Of a DNA stretch of 64,000 bases, positions 52,578 to 61,106 are shown in pieces (positions within the stretch are counted from its first letter, which is position 1; each line of letters opens with the position of its first letter). A program made the translations under genes and the position numbers. The notes beneath the pieces are model-generated. The model ran no database searches. It worked only from the letters and a program-made list of their open reading frames with translations, and was not told where the DNA came from. Source of the DNA: Streptomyces cyaneus (GTDB lineage Bacteria > Actinomycetota > Actinomycetes > Streptomycetales > Streptomycetaceae); NCBI RefSeq assembly GCF_004028635.1, contig NZ_RQJW01000008.1, positions 62,001-126,000 on the forward strand, given 5' to 3'.

Positions 52578-53313
52578 AATCAATTCGGGCAGAGAGGAGC
52601 TGCTCCAGCGTGACGGTAGGGAAACCGGCATAGGGATTTTGAGGATCCGTGAATACGGCGCCGCTCAAATCGGCACACGTCAGAGTAGCATCACGCAGGT
52701 CTGCCCCCGCCAGTTCCGCCTTATATAGACTCGCGTAGGAAAGATCTGCCTCCTGCAGGTACGCGCCGGGGAGCTCCGCGTAGCTCAAGTCCGCCTTCTT
52801 CAGGTGGGCGTCAACAAGTATTGTTTCATGCATGTGGGCCTGGTCCAGGCTCGCACCCATGAGCTTGGCGCCTGCCAGGGAAGCCCGCTCCAGCTCAGCG
52901 AGAGTCAGGACCGCGCCGGTCAAGTTCGCGCCACTCATATCCGATACATCCAAGTCCGCCCCGTAGAGATCTGCGTCGGCGAGATGGGAGTTGGACAGGT
53001 CTATGCGGCCGTCGCCATCTCGGGTCTCATCCCGGTTCCGAAGCACTTGCAGCGCTGCACCCACGTCAGCTTCAGGTTTCGGCGGAAGCTCCTTACCCAG
53101 CTTCGCCGGGTCGGTTTGGACTCTGACGTATCCCGAGAGCACTTCGATCACCGCCGGTTGATCCTTGGCCGAGTCCTTCATGATGCGCTGCAGAGCGTAG
53201 ATGCCACCGAGACGGATATCGGCGGTATCGCCTGCGAGGTTGCCGACGGCATTGTTATAACGGTCGGTAATTTGTCCTTCCTGGGTGATGGACTGCTCGT
53301 TGCTGACTTGCAC
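52477..53313 (-). CDS. Pentapeptide-repeat protein, N-terminally truncated
   Basis: A 278-residue protein. After a short helical N-terminus (ITDRYNNAVGNLAGDTADIR LGGIYALQRIM) come about 20 pentapeptide repeats of the A(D/N)LxxA form (residues 105-225). Relatives carry two transmembrane helices before the ITDRYNNAV segment; here a TAA precedes the GTG at 53313, so the anchor is lost. The A+T-richer codon use differs from neighbours and suggests transfer. Confidence 0.75.
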   Translation of the reverse strand: MQVSNEQSITQEGQITDRYNNAVGNLAGDTADIRLGGIYALQRIMKDSAKDQPAVIEVLSGYVRVQTDPAKLGKELPPKPEADVGAALQVLRNRDETRDGDGRIDLSNSHLADADLYGADLDVSDMSGANLTGAVLTLAELERASLAGAKLMGASLDQAHMHETILVDAHLKKADLSYAELPGAYLQEADLSYASLYKAELAGADLRDATLTCADLSGAVFTDPQNPYAGFPTVTLEQLLSARIDFTTVLPHEFAGIPELEARMRAVAADGDNCSKQQ

Positions 53314-53472
53314 GCCCGACGTCGCCCAATTCGGTATCGCCTCGTAGCCTTGTTAGTTGCTCGCCCGGACGCCTTTACGCCGGAGAAGGAGGCTGGGGGC
53401 CGATAGGGTGCGGGCGGCGATTTCTGAGAGGCGCGTAAGGTGATTCCCTCGACGACTCGGCGGGAGTACGCC

Positions 53473-53949
53473 ATGGAGATCACCGTCCAGTGGATACGGA
53501 CGTCCTGGACGAAGGAGTCTCGGGGAGGGGAGGGTGCCTCGCGCAGGAACGCGGCCCCGATCGGCTTTGCTCTCCCGCCTGCCGAGACCACCACCTCCGC
53601 ACACGTGATTCGCATGCATGAGCGTGACGGCTTCGAGCCCTACGACGCCCAGGAAGACAGCGGCAAAGTCGATGTCCAGCTCCGGGAAGCCGACGGACGA
53701 CTGCGGGTCTTCCCCCGAGTCCAGCCCTTGTTTGCCCTGCCGCCCCGGCCACGACGGCCCCCGGCAGTGCGGCTCGCCCCCGGCCAGTGGGTGCGCTGGC
53801 AGCTCAACTACCGCTTCAGCAGTGCCCTGGGGATCCGGGACTGGTCGTACTGGCTGGACACGTTCAACATCGCCTACGGTCCGGTGAACGCCGATGTGTT
53901 CCTGTCCACGCCCACCGTGTTCATTGACGAGCAAGGACCGCTCCGATAA
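53473..53949 (+). CDS. Hypothetical protein
   Basis: A 158-residue protein of no recognised family. The ATG at 53473 follows CGGGAG. Notable segments are MEITVQWIRTSWTKESRGGE and WVRWQLNYRFSSALGIRDWS YWLDTFNIAYG near the C-terminus. No signal peptide or membrane segment. GC3 is high and the frame is clean, so it is probably expressed. Confidence 0.65.
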   Translation: MEITVQWIRTSWTKESRGGEGASRRNAAPIGFALPPAETTTSAHVIRMHERDGFEPYDAQEDSGKVDVQLREADGRLRVFPRVQPLFALPPRPRRPPAVRLAPGQWVRWQLNYRFSSALGIRDWSYWLDTFNIAYGPVNADVFLSTPTVFIDEQGPLR

Positions 53950-54147
53950 CCCCGTCCTGAAAGTCGACTGCGGTCCCAGATGACGATGCGTCACCGAGAC
54001 CGAACCCCGTTGATCGTCCTCACGGAAATTTGTGCATGGTCCCAGTAGCGACGTCAGGTGTCGATGAGTTTGGGAGGCACTCTTGTTCCACGGGCGGGCG
54101 GTGTTGAGGAGTTTGGGCGACATCGGGTCTCTTGCCAGGCAGCAGCG
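53950..54147. other. Intergenic, no gene seen
   Basis: About 200 bp between the hypothetical gene and the IS21 remnant; nothing recognised on either strand. Confidence 0.35.
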
Positions 54148-54215
54148 ATGTCGAAGATCGAGCTGTACGCGGTGATCCGGCGTGACCATCGCGACACCGA
54201 GGTGCGCAGCATGAC
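54148..54215 (+). pseudogene. IS21-family IstA start fragment
   Basis: MSKIELYAVIRRDHRDTEVR S from ATG 54148 matches the first residues of IS21 IstA proteins, after which the sequence becomes unrelated. Confidence 0.5.
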
Positions 54216-54229
54216 GTGCATCACAATCA

Positions 54230-54560
54230 TGTTCGGTCAGAGCACCCCCGTTCTCCAGCTTCGTCGGCACGATCGCCGGGATCGTCGCAGGCCATTGCGC
54301 GAGGGAAGCAGCCAAAGAGGCAGGCGCCAGCAAATTGACAGTCGACATAGCCGGCGGTCTGGCATCCGCTACTGCCACAGCGGCAGCAGGCTGGACCGTC
54401 AACACGCTGATGGCCGACTTCGGTGTCGGCTACGGCGCCACCGCCGCTCAGGCAGCGACCACCAGCATCATCCACTCCTCCCTGTGCAACCCCAACAGTG
54501 CGTTCGGGTTCTTCGCCCGACCGACCTGGCGCGCGGCCCAAAAGTGGACTCACGGACCCG
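54230..54560 (+). other. Unidentified coding remnant
   Basis: A plus-strand frame reads PPFSSFVGTIAGIVAGHCAR EAAKEAGASKLTVDIAGGLA SATATAAAG in one stretch, then LCNPNSAFGFFARPTWRAAQ K. It has no start codon and is fused to the IS21 fragment. Family not recognised. Confidence 0.35.
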
Positions 54561-54759
54561 CTCATGTGTGCGGATGTAGTCGACCGCCTCACCTTCAACG
54601 GCACCACCTCGCCCTGGAACAGACCGCCGACGGCGATGAGGAGGCCGCCTTCCTGCTGCTGGCCGGTACTGCTGCTGACCCATGCGGCCAAGGGGACCAA
54701 GACAGGGGACTCGGATTGAGGTCCAACGCGTTCGCGCACTTGAAGTAGCGGGACATACT

Positions 54760-54778
54760 CACCAAGCTCCGCTTGGTG
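54760..54778. terminator. Hairpin behind the BrkB gene
   Basis: CACCAAGC-TCC-GCTTGGTG, immediately after the minus-strand stop at 54779. Confidence 0.6.
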
Positions 54779-55642
54779 TCACCGTTCGCCTGGCACGGTG
54801 AGCCGGCGCCGTTCCAGACGCTCGTGGAAGAGCCGGCCGACCAGAGCTCCTCCGTACACCACGAAGCCCACGCCGACCAGCCAGGACTGCAGAACCAGGA
54901 CGGTCCCGAACGGACCGTACGTCACCGTGTTCGACGCGATCAGCGGCGAGAAGACGTGCTGGGAGAAGACCCGCAGCTCGAGGAGCCCCAGCGCCGTCGC
55001 CGCGGCCCCCGGCACGAGCGCCCGCCAGCGGATGCGGCCGCAGAGCAGCAGCCGCTGCGACCACCAGAAGAAGACGAACGCGCCGACCACATCGACCCCG
55101 GCGACCAGCACCGTCTTCAGAGCGGATGCCTCCTCGGGGGTGGGCGCGGCGAAGAACAGCAGCAGGGAGCCGGTCAGTACGGCCAGCCAGACGACATGGC
55201 GCCACATCGTGTGCCAGCGCGCCGTCGGCAGGTCCCACACCCGCTCGTACCCGGTCTGTACGGCCGCGCCGAAGGTCACGCCGAACGCGGCCAGCGCGGC
55301 GAGTCCGAGCGCCGTGGTGCGTTGCAGGGCCTGCCCCGGCCGGCCGAACATCCGCTCGACCTCCTCCTGTGACACCTCCGACACACCGAGGCCCTGGACC
55401 AGCCACCTGGCGAAGCCCTGACCTCTCGCGAGGTCGGCGGCCGCGACGACGACCAACAACGGCAGCAGCGTGAGGAAGCTCAGCGCCGCGAAGCCCATGG
55501 CACGGTGCATCAGCTCCATCTCGCGCCCCCGGTTCCAGACGACCCCGATCCACGAGCTGAGCACCCACCGATGGAGCCGAGCGAACCAATGGCCGTGGTG
55601 CGCGGCGTGGTCGTCTTCCGGCGCACCGAATCTGAAGGGCAT
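54779..55642 (-). CDS. YihY/BrkB-family membrane protein
   Basis: A 287-residue protein with about six transmembrane helices. The N-terminal amphipathic segment and AALSFLTLLPLLVVVAAADL place it in the YihY/BrkB family (formerly called RNase BN), membrane proteins of unknown transport function. The ATG at 55642 is chosen because homology begins there; the upstream extension to 55819 is Arg-rich and non-coding in character. Confidence 0.8.
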   Translation of the reverse strand: MPFRFGAPEDDHAAHHGHWFARLHRWVLSSWIGVVWNRGREMELMHRAMGFAALSFLTLLPLLVVVAAADLARGQGFARWLVQGLGVSEVSQEEVERMFGRPGQALQRTTALGLAALAAFGVTFGAAVQTGYERVWDLPTARWHTMWRHVVWLAVLTGSLLLFFAAPTPEEASALKTVLVAGVDVVGAFVFFWWSQRLLLCGRIRWRALVPGAAATALGLLELRVFSQHVFSPLIASNTVTYGPFGTVLVLQSWLVGVGFVVYGGALVGRLFHERLERRRLTVPGER

Positions 55643-55724
55643 GTGCCGTCGACTACCCGTCCGCCGGGCGTGACCCGACGCGCTTGCCCCCGAACGGGTG
55701 TCCCCCCGCCGATCGGCCGCAGCG

Positions 55725-56126
55725 ATGGTCGCGTTCGGTGGGTGGCGCGGTCGTGCGGCCGCCGCTGCGGGGGTTGCGGCCATGGCGACGGCCCAGGGGC
55801 TGTCAAACGCGGTCGTCAAGCCGCTGTACCGGCGCCGCCGCCCACCACAGGAATGGGTCCCGCCGGAGGAACTTCAGGAGCGCCCGGACAGCTCCTCCTT
55901 CCCCTCTGGGCACACCGCCGCTGCCTTCGCTTTCGCGGGTGCTGTCGCGCCGGTGTGGCCGGCCGCCGGTGCCGCCTGTGGGGTGTCGGCGGTGCTGGTG
56001 GCCGCGGAGCGGGTGCACAGCGGTGCCCACTTCCCCTCCGACGTGGCCGCCGGCGGCGTGATCGGGCTGGCCGCAGCCGCCCTGATACGGGGCGCACCGC
56101 ATCTGCTGCGGCGATGTGCGTTCTGA
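55725..56126 (+). CDS. PAP2-family phosphatase, short N-terminus
   Basis: A 133-residue protein with the three PAP2 motifs: KPLYRRRRP (KxxxxxxRP), SFPSGH and AERVHSGAHFPSD (SRxxxxxHxxxD variant). PAP2 enzymes dephosphorylate lipid phosphates at the membrane. The N-terminal helices usual for the family are largely missing, and the start (ATG 55725 or GTG 55698) has a weak ribosome site, so the gene may be 5'-truncated. Confidence 0.65.
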   Translation: MVAFGGWRGRAAAAAGVAAMATAQGLSNAVVKPLYRRRRPPQEWVPPEELQERPDSSSFPSGHTAAAFAFAGAVAPVWPAAGAACGVSAVLVAAERVHSGAHFPSDVAAGGVIGLAAAALIRGAPHLLRRCAF

Positions 56127-56200
56127 CCGCGGGTGAGGCGCTGATGCGGGGTACCCGGACAGCCGACCGGAGCAAGTTGACGAAGGGCAGGTGAGCAGCC

Positions 56201-56620
56201 ATGACAGCAGACAGCTCCCACCGCACCGATGCCGGAGCGCAGGCACCGGTGGGCGACCTGGTCCAGCGCGCCTCGCAGCAGTTGTCGCAGCTGGTCCGCG
56301 ACGAGATGCGCCTGGCGCAGGCGGAGATGACCGAGAAGGGCAAGCGGTTCGGCAAGGGCGGTGGCCTGTTCGGCGGCGCCGGCCTGGTGGGCGTGCTCAC
56401 CCTGCAGGCACTGGTGGCCACCGTGATCGCCGCGCTGTCGCTCGCCATGGACGTGTGGGTGGCGGCTCTGATCGTCACCGGCGTCCTGGCCGCCATCACC
56501 GCACTGATGGCTGCGCTTGGCAAGCAGCAGATCAGCAAGGCATCCCCACCGACACCCGAGCAGACCATGGACAGCGTCAAGGCCGATGTGGGCGAGATCA
56601 AGGAGAGGGCACAGCGATGA
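56201..56620 (+). CDS. DUF1469/phage holin superfamily III membrane protein
   Basis: A 139-residue protein with an amphipathic N-terminus (LVQRASQQLSQLVRDEMRLA) and two transmembrane helices (LVGVLTLQALVATVIAAL, VAALIVTGVLAAITALMAAL). DUF1469 proteins often accompany DUF3618 and DUF4235 proteins in SigB-dependent operons. Its stop overlaps the next start (ATGA). Confidence 0.8.
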   Translation: MTADSSHRTDAGAQAPVGDLVQRASQQLSQLVRDEMRLAQAEMTEKGKRFGKGGGLFGGAGLVGVLTLQALVATVIAALSLAMDVWVAALIVTGVLAAITALMAALGKQQISKASPPTPEQTMDSVKADVGEIKERAQR

Positions 56621-57087
56621 CGCACGACAAGCCGCAGACAGGCGATGAGGCCACACCTTCTCCAGAGGAACTGCGGGAACAGGTCGAGGCGACCCGTGAG
56701 GAACTCGGCGAGACCGTGGAGGCACTCGCGGCGAAGACCGACGTCAAGACCCGCGCCCAGGAGAAGACAGCGGCCGTCAAGCAGCAGGTCAGCGAGAAGA
56801 CCACCCAGGCCAAAGCCCAACTTAAGGACAAGGCGACGCACGCCGCTCACGCCGTGCAGGACAGGGCTCCGGAACCGGTGCGTGCCAAGGCCGCCGCGGC
56901 TACCGAGCAGGTCCGGGACAAGGCCGTGCACGTCGCAGAGCTGGCCCGGGACAAGGCACCGGAACCGGTCCGTGAGAAGGCCGGCCAGGGCATGCAGGCG
57001 GCGCGGGCCAACCGCACGCCGCTGCTCGCCGCCGTCGGCGCGCTCATCGCGCTGCTGTTCATCCGCCGTGCCAGGAGGCATCGATGA
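56617..57087 (+). CDS. DUF3618-domain protein with internal repeats
   Basis: A 156-residue protein: DUF3618 motif (EELREQVEATREELGETVEA LAAKTDVKTRA), then a long coiled-coil with repeated DKAPEPVREKA / DRAPEPVRAKA segments, and a C-terminal transmembrane helix (LLAAVGALIALLFI). It may be a membrane-tethered apolipoprotein-like filament. Coupled on both sides by ATGA overlaps. Confidence 0.8.
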   Translation: MTHDKPQTGDEATPSPEELREQVEATREELGETVEALAAKTDVKTRAQEKTAAVKQQVSEKTTQAKAQLKDKATHAAHAVQDRAPEPVRAKAAAATEQVRDKAVHVAELARDKAPEPVREKAGQGMQAARANRTPLLAAVGALIALLFIRRARRHR

Positions 57088-57350
57088 AAGCCTCGAAGAT
57101 CGCGTACAAGCCGGTCGGCCTGGCCATGGGAGCCGTCAGTGGGGTCCTGGCCGGCGCGGTGTTCAAGCAGGTCTGGAAGCAGCTCGGGCACGAGGAGGAC
57201 GCCCCCGACGCCACCGACGAGCACCGCACCTGGCGCGAAGTGGTCTCGGCAGCCGTCCTGCAGGGCGCGATCTTCGCCGGCGTCAAAGCCGCCGTCGACC
57301 GCGGCGGCGCCACCGCCACCCGCCGCCTGACCGGCACCTGGCCTGGATGA
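57084..57350 (+). CDS. DUF4235-domain membrane protein
   Basis: An 88-residue protein with two short helices (VGLAMGAVSGVLAGAVFKQV, EVVSAAVLQGAIFAGVKAAV). DUF4235 is small and of unknown function, usually next to DUF3618 and DUF1469 genes. Starts inside the previous stop (ATGA). Confidence 0.8.
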   Translation: MKASKIAYKPVGLAMGAVSGVLAGAVFKQVWKQLGHEEDAPDATDEHRTWREVVSAAVLQGAIFAGVKAAVDRGGATATRRLTGTWPG

Positions 57351-57708
57351 CCCTGACGTCGGCGTCCGCCCCCCGACCCGGGCGGACGTCGACGGTGATT
57401 GCTGGCACGACGCCCTCCGCAAGCACTAAGCGGTGAGGCTCTCCTGCGCGCCATTTCGAGGGAGCTGCCGCGCCCGACCCTGTGAACCACCCACAAACAC
57501 GTCAAGGCCCCCGAGCACTCAGGCTCGGGGCCCTGCGCGTACGAGAACCGCTTACCGTCGGGGCGTGCAAACACCCTCCGACGACGCTGCCGCGGCCGTC
57601 CCGGCGCCAGTCCGTGTCCGATCGTTGTGGCGTCCTCACGATTCTGACCGCCCGACGCGGCCCGGTGCCGACAACGCGACACGTCATCGGATCGGAAGGG
57701 GAATGGAC
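57351..57708. other. Intergenic with hairpin, no gene
   Basis: About 360 bp. It contains the hairpin listed separately; the rest shows no coding evidence and ends at the ribosome site of the IS110 remnant. Confidence 0.4.
57506..57532. terminator. Hairpin downstream of the DUF4235 gene
   Basis: GGCCCCCGAGC (57506-57516) pairs with GCTCGGGGCC (57523-57532), one base bulged. Confidence 0.5.
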
Positions 57709-58175
57709 ATGCCCAATTCGGCTGTGTCCAATGCGTCGACTACTCCAAAGACTCGCCGTCCCCGCTCCGCGGGTGAGGTGGTTTTGGGAGTGGACACGCA
57801 CCGGGATGCGCATGCGGCTGCGGTGCTCTCCGTGATGGGGGACGGCGCTTGCCACCGGCGAGTTCCCGGGCACCGCCGGAACGCCTGGACAGTGAGGCGT
57901 CCTTCGCCGCCCTGTGCGGGGTCAGTCCCGTCGAGCGCTCCTCGGGACGCCGGCAGTACCGTCGCCTCAACCGTGGTGGCGACCGGCAGGCAAATGCCGC
58001 GCTCCATCGCATCGTGTTCACCCGGCTGCGGGTCGACCCGCGCACTCAGGACTACTACGAGCGCCGGATCAAGGAGGGCAAGACCCGGCGCGAAATCGTC
58101 CGCTGCCTCAAACGCTACGCGGCCCGGGAGGTCTTCCACCTGGTAAAACAGCTGCAGCCAGCACCCCGCTCATAG
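57709..58175 (+). pseudogene. IS110-family transposase with internal deletion
   Basis: ATG 57709 (GGAAGGGG upstream) starts MPNSAVSNASTTPKTRRPRS AGEVVLGVDTHRDAHAAAV, the IS110 RuvC-like N-terminus. A frame change near 57840 and a large deletion join it to the C-terminal transposase_20 part: FAALCGVSPVERSSGRRQYR RLNRGGDRQANAALHRIVFT and YERRIKEGKTRREIVRCLKR. Non-functional. Confidence 0.85.
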
Positions 58176-58207
58176 GGGCTGTCGTGACAGATGAGAGGGT
58201 CGGGCGG

Positions 58208-59506
58208 GTGAGTGAGACACCGATGAACACCCTGCAATACCGCTTTGACGGGCCAGAAGACGCCCCGGTCCTGATCCTCGGTCCCTCACTGGGTACCACA
58301 TGGCACATGTGGGACCGGCAGGTCCCCGAGCTGACGCAGCAATGGCGCGTCTTCCGGTTCGACCTGCCGGGACACGGCGGTGCGCCCGCGTACCCGGCGG
58401 GCTCCGTCGCCGACCTCGCGGAACGGCTGCTCGCCACCCTCGACGGCCTCGGCGTGCACCGCTTCGGCTACGCCGGCTGCGCGCTCGGCGGCGCCCTCGG
58501 CATCGAACTCGCCCTGCGCCACCCGGAGCGCATCGCCTCGCTCGCCCTGATCGCCGCCTCGCCCCGCTTCGGCACGGCCGACGAGTTCCGGCAGCGAGGT
58601 GTGATCGTGCGTACGAACGGCCTCGACCCCATCGCCCGCACCTCGCCCGACCGCTGGTTCACCACCGGCTTCGCCGCCGCCCAGCCCGCGATCACCGAGT
58701 GGGCCGTGCAGATGGTGCGCACCACCGACCCCGGCTGCTACATCGCCGCCTGCGAGGCACTCGCCTCCTTCGACGTACGGTCGCAGCTCTCCGGCGTCGC
58801 CGTGCCCACCCTCGTCCTCGTCGGCTCGGACGATCAGGTCACCGGCCCCGCCGAGGCCCGCACTCTGGTCGCCGGCATACCGGACGCGCGCCTGGCCGTC
58901 GTCCCCGGCGCCTCCCACCTGGTGCCGGTCGAGCAGCCCGCCGCCGTCACCGATCTGCTGGTCCGGCACTTCTCCACCGCCTGGCAGCCCGCCTACGACT
59001 CCACCACCGGCCAGATGGCCATCGTCGCCGCCCCCGCCAAGCCGGTCCTGGCCGCCGCGCCCCCGCAGCCCGCGCCGATCGCCGAGATCGCGCCGGCCGT
59101 CGTACCGCCGCAGACGATGGGACGGCCGGACCCGTACGACGCCGGGATCAAGGTCCGCCGCGAGGTCCTCGGCGATGCGCACGTCGACCGGGCGCTGGCG
59201 CAGGCGGACGAGTTCTCGGGGGACTTCCAGGAGTTCATCACCCGGTACGCGTGGGGCGAGATCTGGGACAGACCCGGCCTGGACCGCCGCTCCCGCAGCT
59301 GTGTCACCCTCACCGCCCTGGTCGCGGGCGGCCACCTGGACGAACTCGCCTTCCACACCCGCGCAGCCCTGCGCAACGGCCTCACCCCGAACGAGATCAA
59401 GGAAGTGCTGCTCCAGGCGGCCGTCTACTGCGGCGTACCGGCGGCGAACAGCGCGTTCAAGGTGGCGCAGCAGGTGATAAGGGAGGAGACCACTCCCACG
59501 GAGTGA
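58208..59506 (+). CDS. pcaL: 3-oxoadipate enol-lactonase / 4-carboxymuconolactone decarboxylase fusion PcaL
   Basis: A 432-residue bifunctional protein of the protocatechuate (beta-ketoadipate) pathway. Residues about 1-265 are an alpha/beta-hydrolase enol-lactonase; residues about 305-425 are the carboxymuconolactone decarboxylase (RSRSCVTLTALVAGGHLDEL, LTPNEIKEVLLQAAVYCGVP). At the nucleophile elbow the sequence is GYAGCALGGA, where related enzymes have GxSxGG: the Ser position reads Ala. GTG 58208 is used; ATG 58223 is possible. No other pca gene remains; the IS110 remnant ends 32 bp upstream. Confidence 0.85.
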   Translation: MSETPMNTLQYRFDGPEDAPVLILGPSLGTTWHMWDRQVPELTQQWRVFRFDLPGHGGAPAYPAGSVADLAERLLATLDGLGVHRFGYAGCALGGALGIELALRHPERIASLALIAASPRFGTADEFRQRGVIVRTNGLDPIARTSPDRWFTTGFAAAQPAITEWAVQMVRTTDPGCYIAACEALASFDVRSQLSGVAVPTLVLVGSDDQVTGPAEARTLVAGIPDARLAVVPGASHLVPVEQPAAVTDLLVRHFSTAWQPAYDSTTGQMAIVAAPAKPVLAAAPPQPAPIAEIAPAVVPPQTMGRPDPYDAGIKVRREVLGDAHVDRALAQADEFSGDFQEFITRYAWGEIWDRPGLDRRSRSCVTLTALVAGGHLDELAFHTRAALRNGLTPNEIKEVLLQAAVYCGVPAANSAFKVAQQVIREETTPTE

Positions 59507-59534
59507 TCGTCAGTTCCCACGGAGTGATCGTCAG
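59494..59534. repeat. 20-bp tandem direct repeat at the pcaL stop codon
   Basis: TCCCACGGAGTGATCGTCAG occurs at 59494-59513 and again at 59515-59534, period 21. The first copy spans the pcaL stop codon, so the duplication lengthens only the untranslated part. Confidence 0.8.
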
Positions 59535-59597
59535 CCAGGCACCGGAAGCACCACTTTGAGCCGCCCTTCGACCGGGCTGCGGGGGCAGGATGGTGCC

Positions 59598-60233
59598 ATG
59601 AAGCTCACGAAGAAGTCGCACGCCTGCGTCCGCCTCGAGAAGGGCGGGCGCACGCTCGTTCTCGACCCCGGAGGATTCAGCGAGGAGGACGCCGCGGCCG
59701 GCGCGGATGCGATCCTCGTCACGCACGAGCACCCCGACCACTTCGACGAGGCGCACCTGCGCGCGGCCATGGACGCCAACCCCGCCGCCGAGATCTGGAC
59801 GCTGGCGTCCGTGGCGGAGCAGATCTCGGCGGCGTTCCCGGGCCGCGTGCACACCGTCGGCCACGGCGACACCTTCACCGCCGCCGGCTTCGACGTCCAG
59901 GTCCACGGCGAACTGCACGCCGTCATCCACCCGGACATCCCGCGCATCACGAACGTCGGCTACCTCATCGACGGCGGGAAGGTGTTCCATCCCGGCGACG
60001 CCCTCACGGTTCCCGACCACCCGGTCGAGACGCTGATGCTCCCGGTCATGGCGCCCTGGAGCAAGATCTCCGAGGTCATCGACTACGTCCGCGAGGTCAA
60101 GCCGCAGCGCGCCTACGACATCCACGACGCCCTGCTCACCGACCTGGCCCGTCCGATCTACGACCGTCAGATCGGCGGCCTGGGCGGCTCGGAGCACCTG
60201 CGTCTGACGCCGGGGGACTCGGCGGAGGTGTGA
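59598..60233 (+). CDS. MBL-fold metal-dependent hydrolase
   Basis: A 211-residue metallo-beta-lactamase fold protein. The metal motif HEHPDHF is at about residues 43-49, with further ligands HGELHAVIH and FHPGDAL. UlaG-like relatives act on small phosphate or lactone esters; substrate unknown. Confidence 0.82.
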   Translation: MKLTKKSHACVRLEKGGRTLVLDPGGFSEEDAAAGADAILVTHEHPDHFDEAHLRAAMDANPAAEIWTLASVAEQISAAFPGRVHTVGHGDTFTAAGFDVQVHGELHAVIHPDIPRITNVGYLIDGGKVFHPGDALTVPDHPVETLMLPVMAPWSKISEVIDYVREVKPQRAYDIHDALLTDLARPIYDRQIGGLGGSEHLRLTPGDSAEV

Positions 60234-60244
60234 GCGGCCCCACC

Positions 60245-60276
60245 CCGGGCGGGGCGGGGTTGTCAGTCCCGCCCGG
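60245..60276. terminator. Hairpin between the MBL-fold and exonuclease genes
   Basis: CCGGGCGGG (60245-60253) pairs with CCCGCCCGG (60268-60276). The 3' arm is only 13 bp before the xth start, so it could also attenuate translation or transcription of that gene. TTGTCAG flanks it twice. Confidence 0.5.
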
Positions 60277-60289
60277 TAGGTTGTCAGGC

Positions 60290-61069
60290 ATGCGCATTGC
60301 GACCTGGAACGTGAACTCGATCACCGCCCGCCTGCCGAGGCTGCTGGCCTGGCTGGAGAGCAGCGGCACCGACGTGCTGTGCCTCCAGGAGGCCAAGGTC
60401 GCCGAGGAGCAGTTCCCGTTCGACCCGCTGCGCGACCTCGGCTACGAGGCGGCGGTCAACGCCACCGGCCGGTGGAACGGCGTGGCGGTGCTCTCCCGCG
60501 TAGGCCTCAAGGAGGTCGTCAAGGGCGTCCCCGGCGACCCCGGCTACGACGGTGTCGAGGAGCCCCGCGCCATCTCCGCGACCTGCGGCCCGGTCCGCGT
60601 CTGGTCGGTGTACGTGCCGAACGGCCGTGAGGTGGACCACCCTCACTACGCCTACAAGCTGCAGTGGTTCGAGGCCCTCAAGGCGGCCGTCGCCGGTGAC
60701 GCGGGCGGCAGCCGCCCGTTTGCGGTGATGGGCGACTACAACGTGGCGCCGACGGACGACGACGTCTACGACGTGGCCGCATTCGAGGGCCTCACCCACG
60801 TCACCCCCGCCGAGCGCGCCGCCCTCGCCTCCCTGCGCGAGGCCGGCCTGTCCGACGTCGTCCCCCGCCCCCTCAAGTACGACCACCCGTACACCTACTG
60901 GGACTACCGCCAGCTCTGCTTCCCCAAGAACCGCGGCATGCGCATCGACCTGGTGTACGGCAACGAGCCGTTCGCCAAGGCGGTCACCGACTCCTACGTG
61001 GACCGCGAGGAGCGCAAGGGCAAGGGCGCGTCGGACCACGCGCCGGTCGTGGTGGACCTGGACGTGTAG
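60290..61069 (+). CDS. xth: Exodeoxyribonuclease III
   Basis: A 259-residue AP endonuclease/3'-5' exonuclease of the ExoIII family: MRIATWNVNSI, CLQEAK (metal-binding Glu), GDYNVAP (catalytic Asp and Asn), MRIDLVYG and ASDHAPV (Asp-His). Acts in base-excision repair. Confidence 0.9.
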   Translation: MRIATWNVNSITARLPRLLAWLESSGTDVLCLQEAKVAEEQFPFDPLRDLGYEAAVNATGRWNGVAVLSRVGLKEVVKGVPGDPGYDGVEEPRAISATCGPVRVWSVYVPNGREVDHPHYAYKLQWFEALKAAVAGDAGGSRPFAVMGDYNVAPTDDDVYDVAAFEGLTHVTPAERAALASLREAGLSDVVPRPLKYDHPYTYWDYRQLCFPKNRGMRIDLVYGNEPFAKAVTDSYVDREERKGKGASDHAPVVVDLDV

Positions 61070-61106
61070 GGCGCCGGTCGAGCGATACGGCCAACCGCGA
61101 CTCCGG

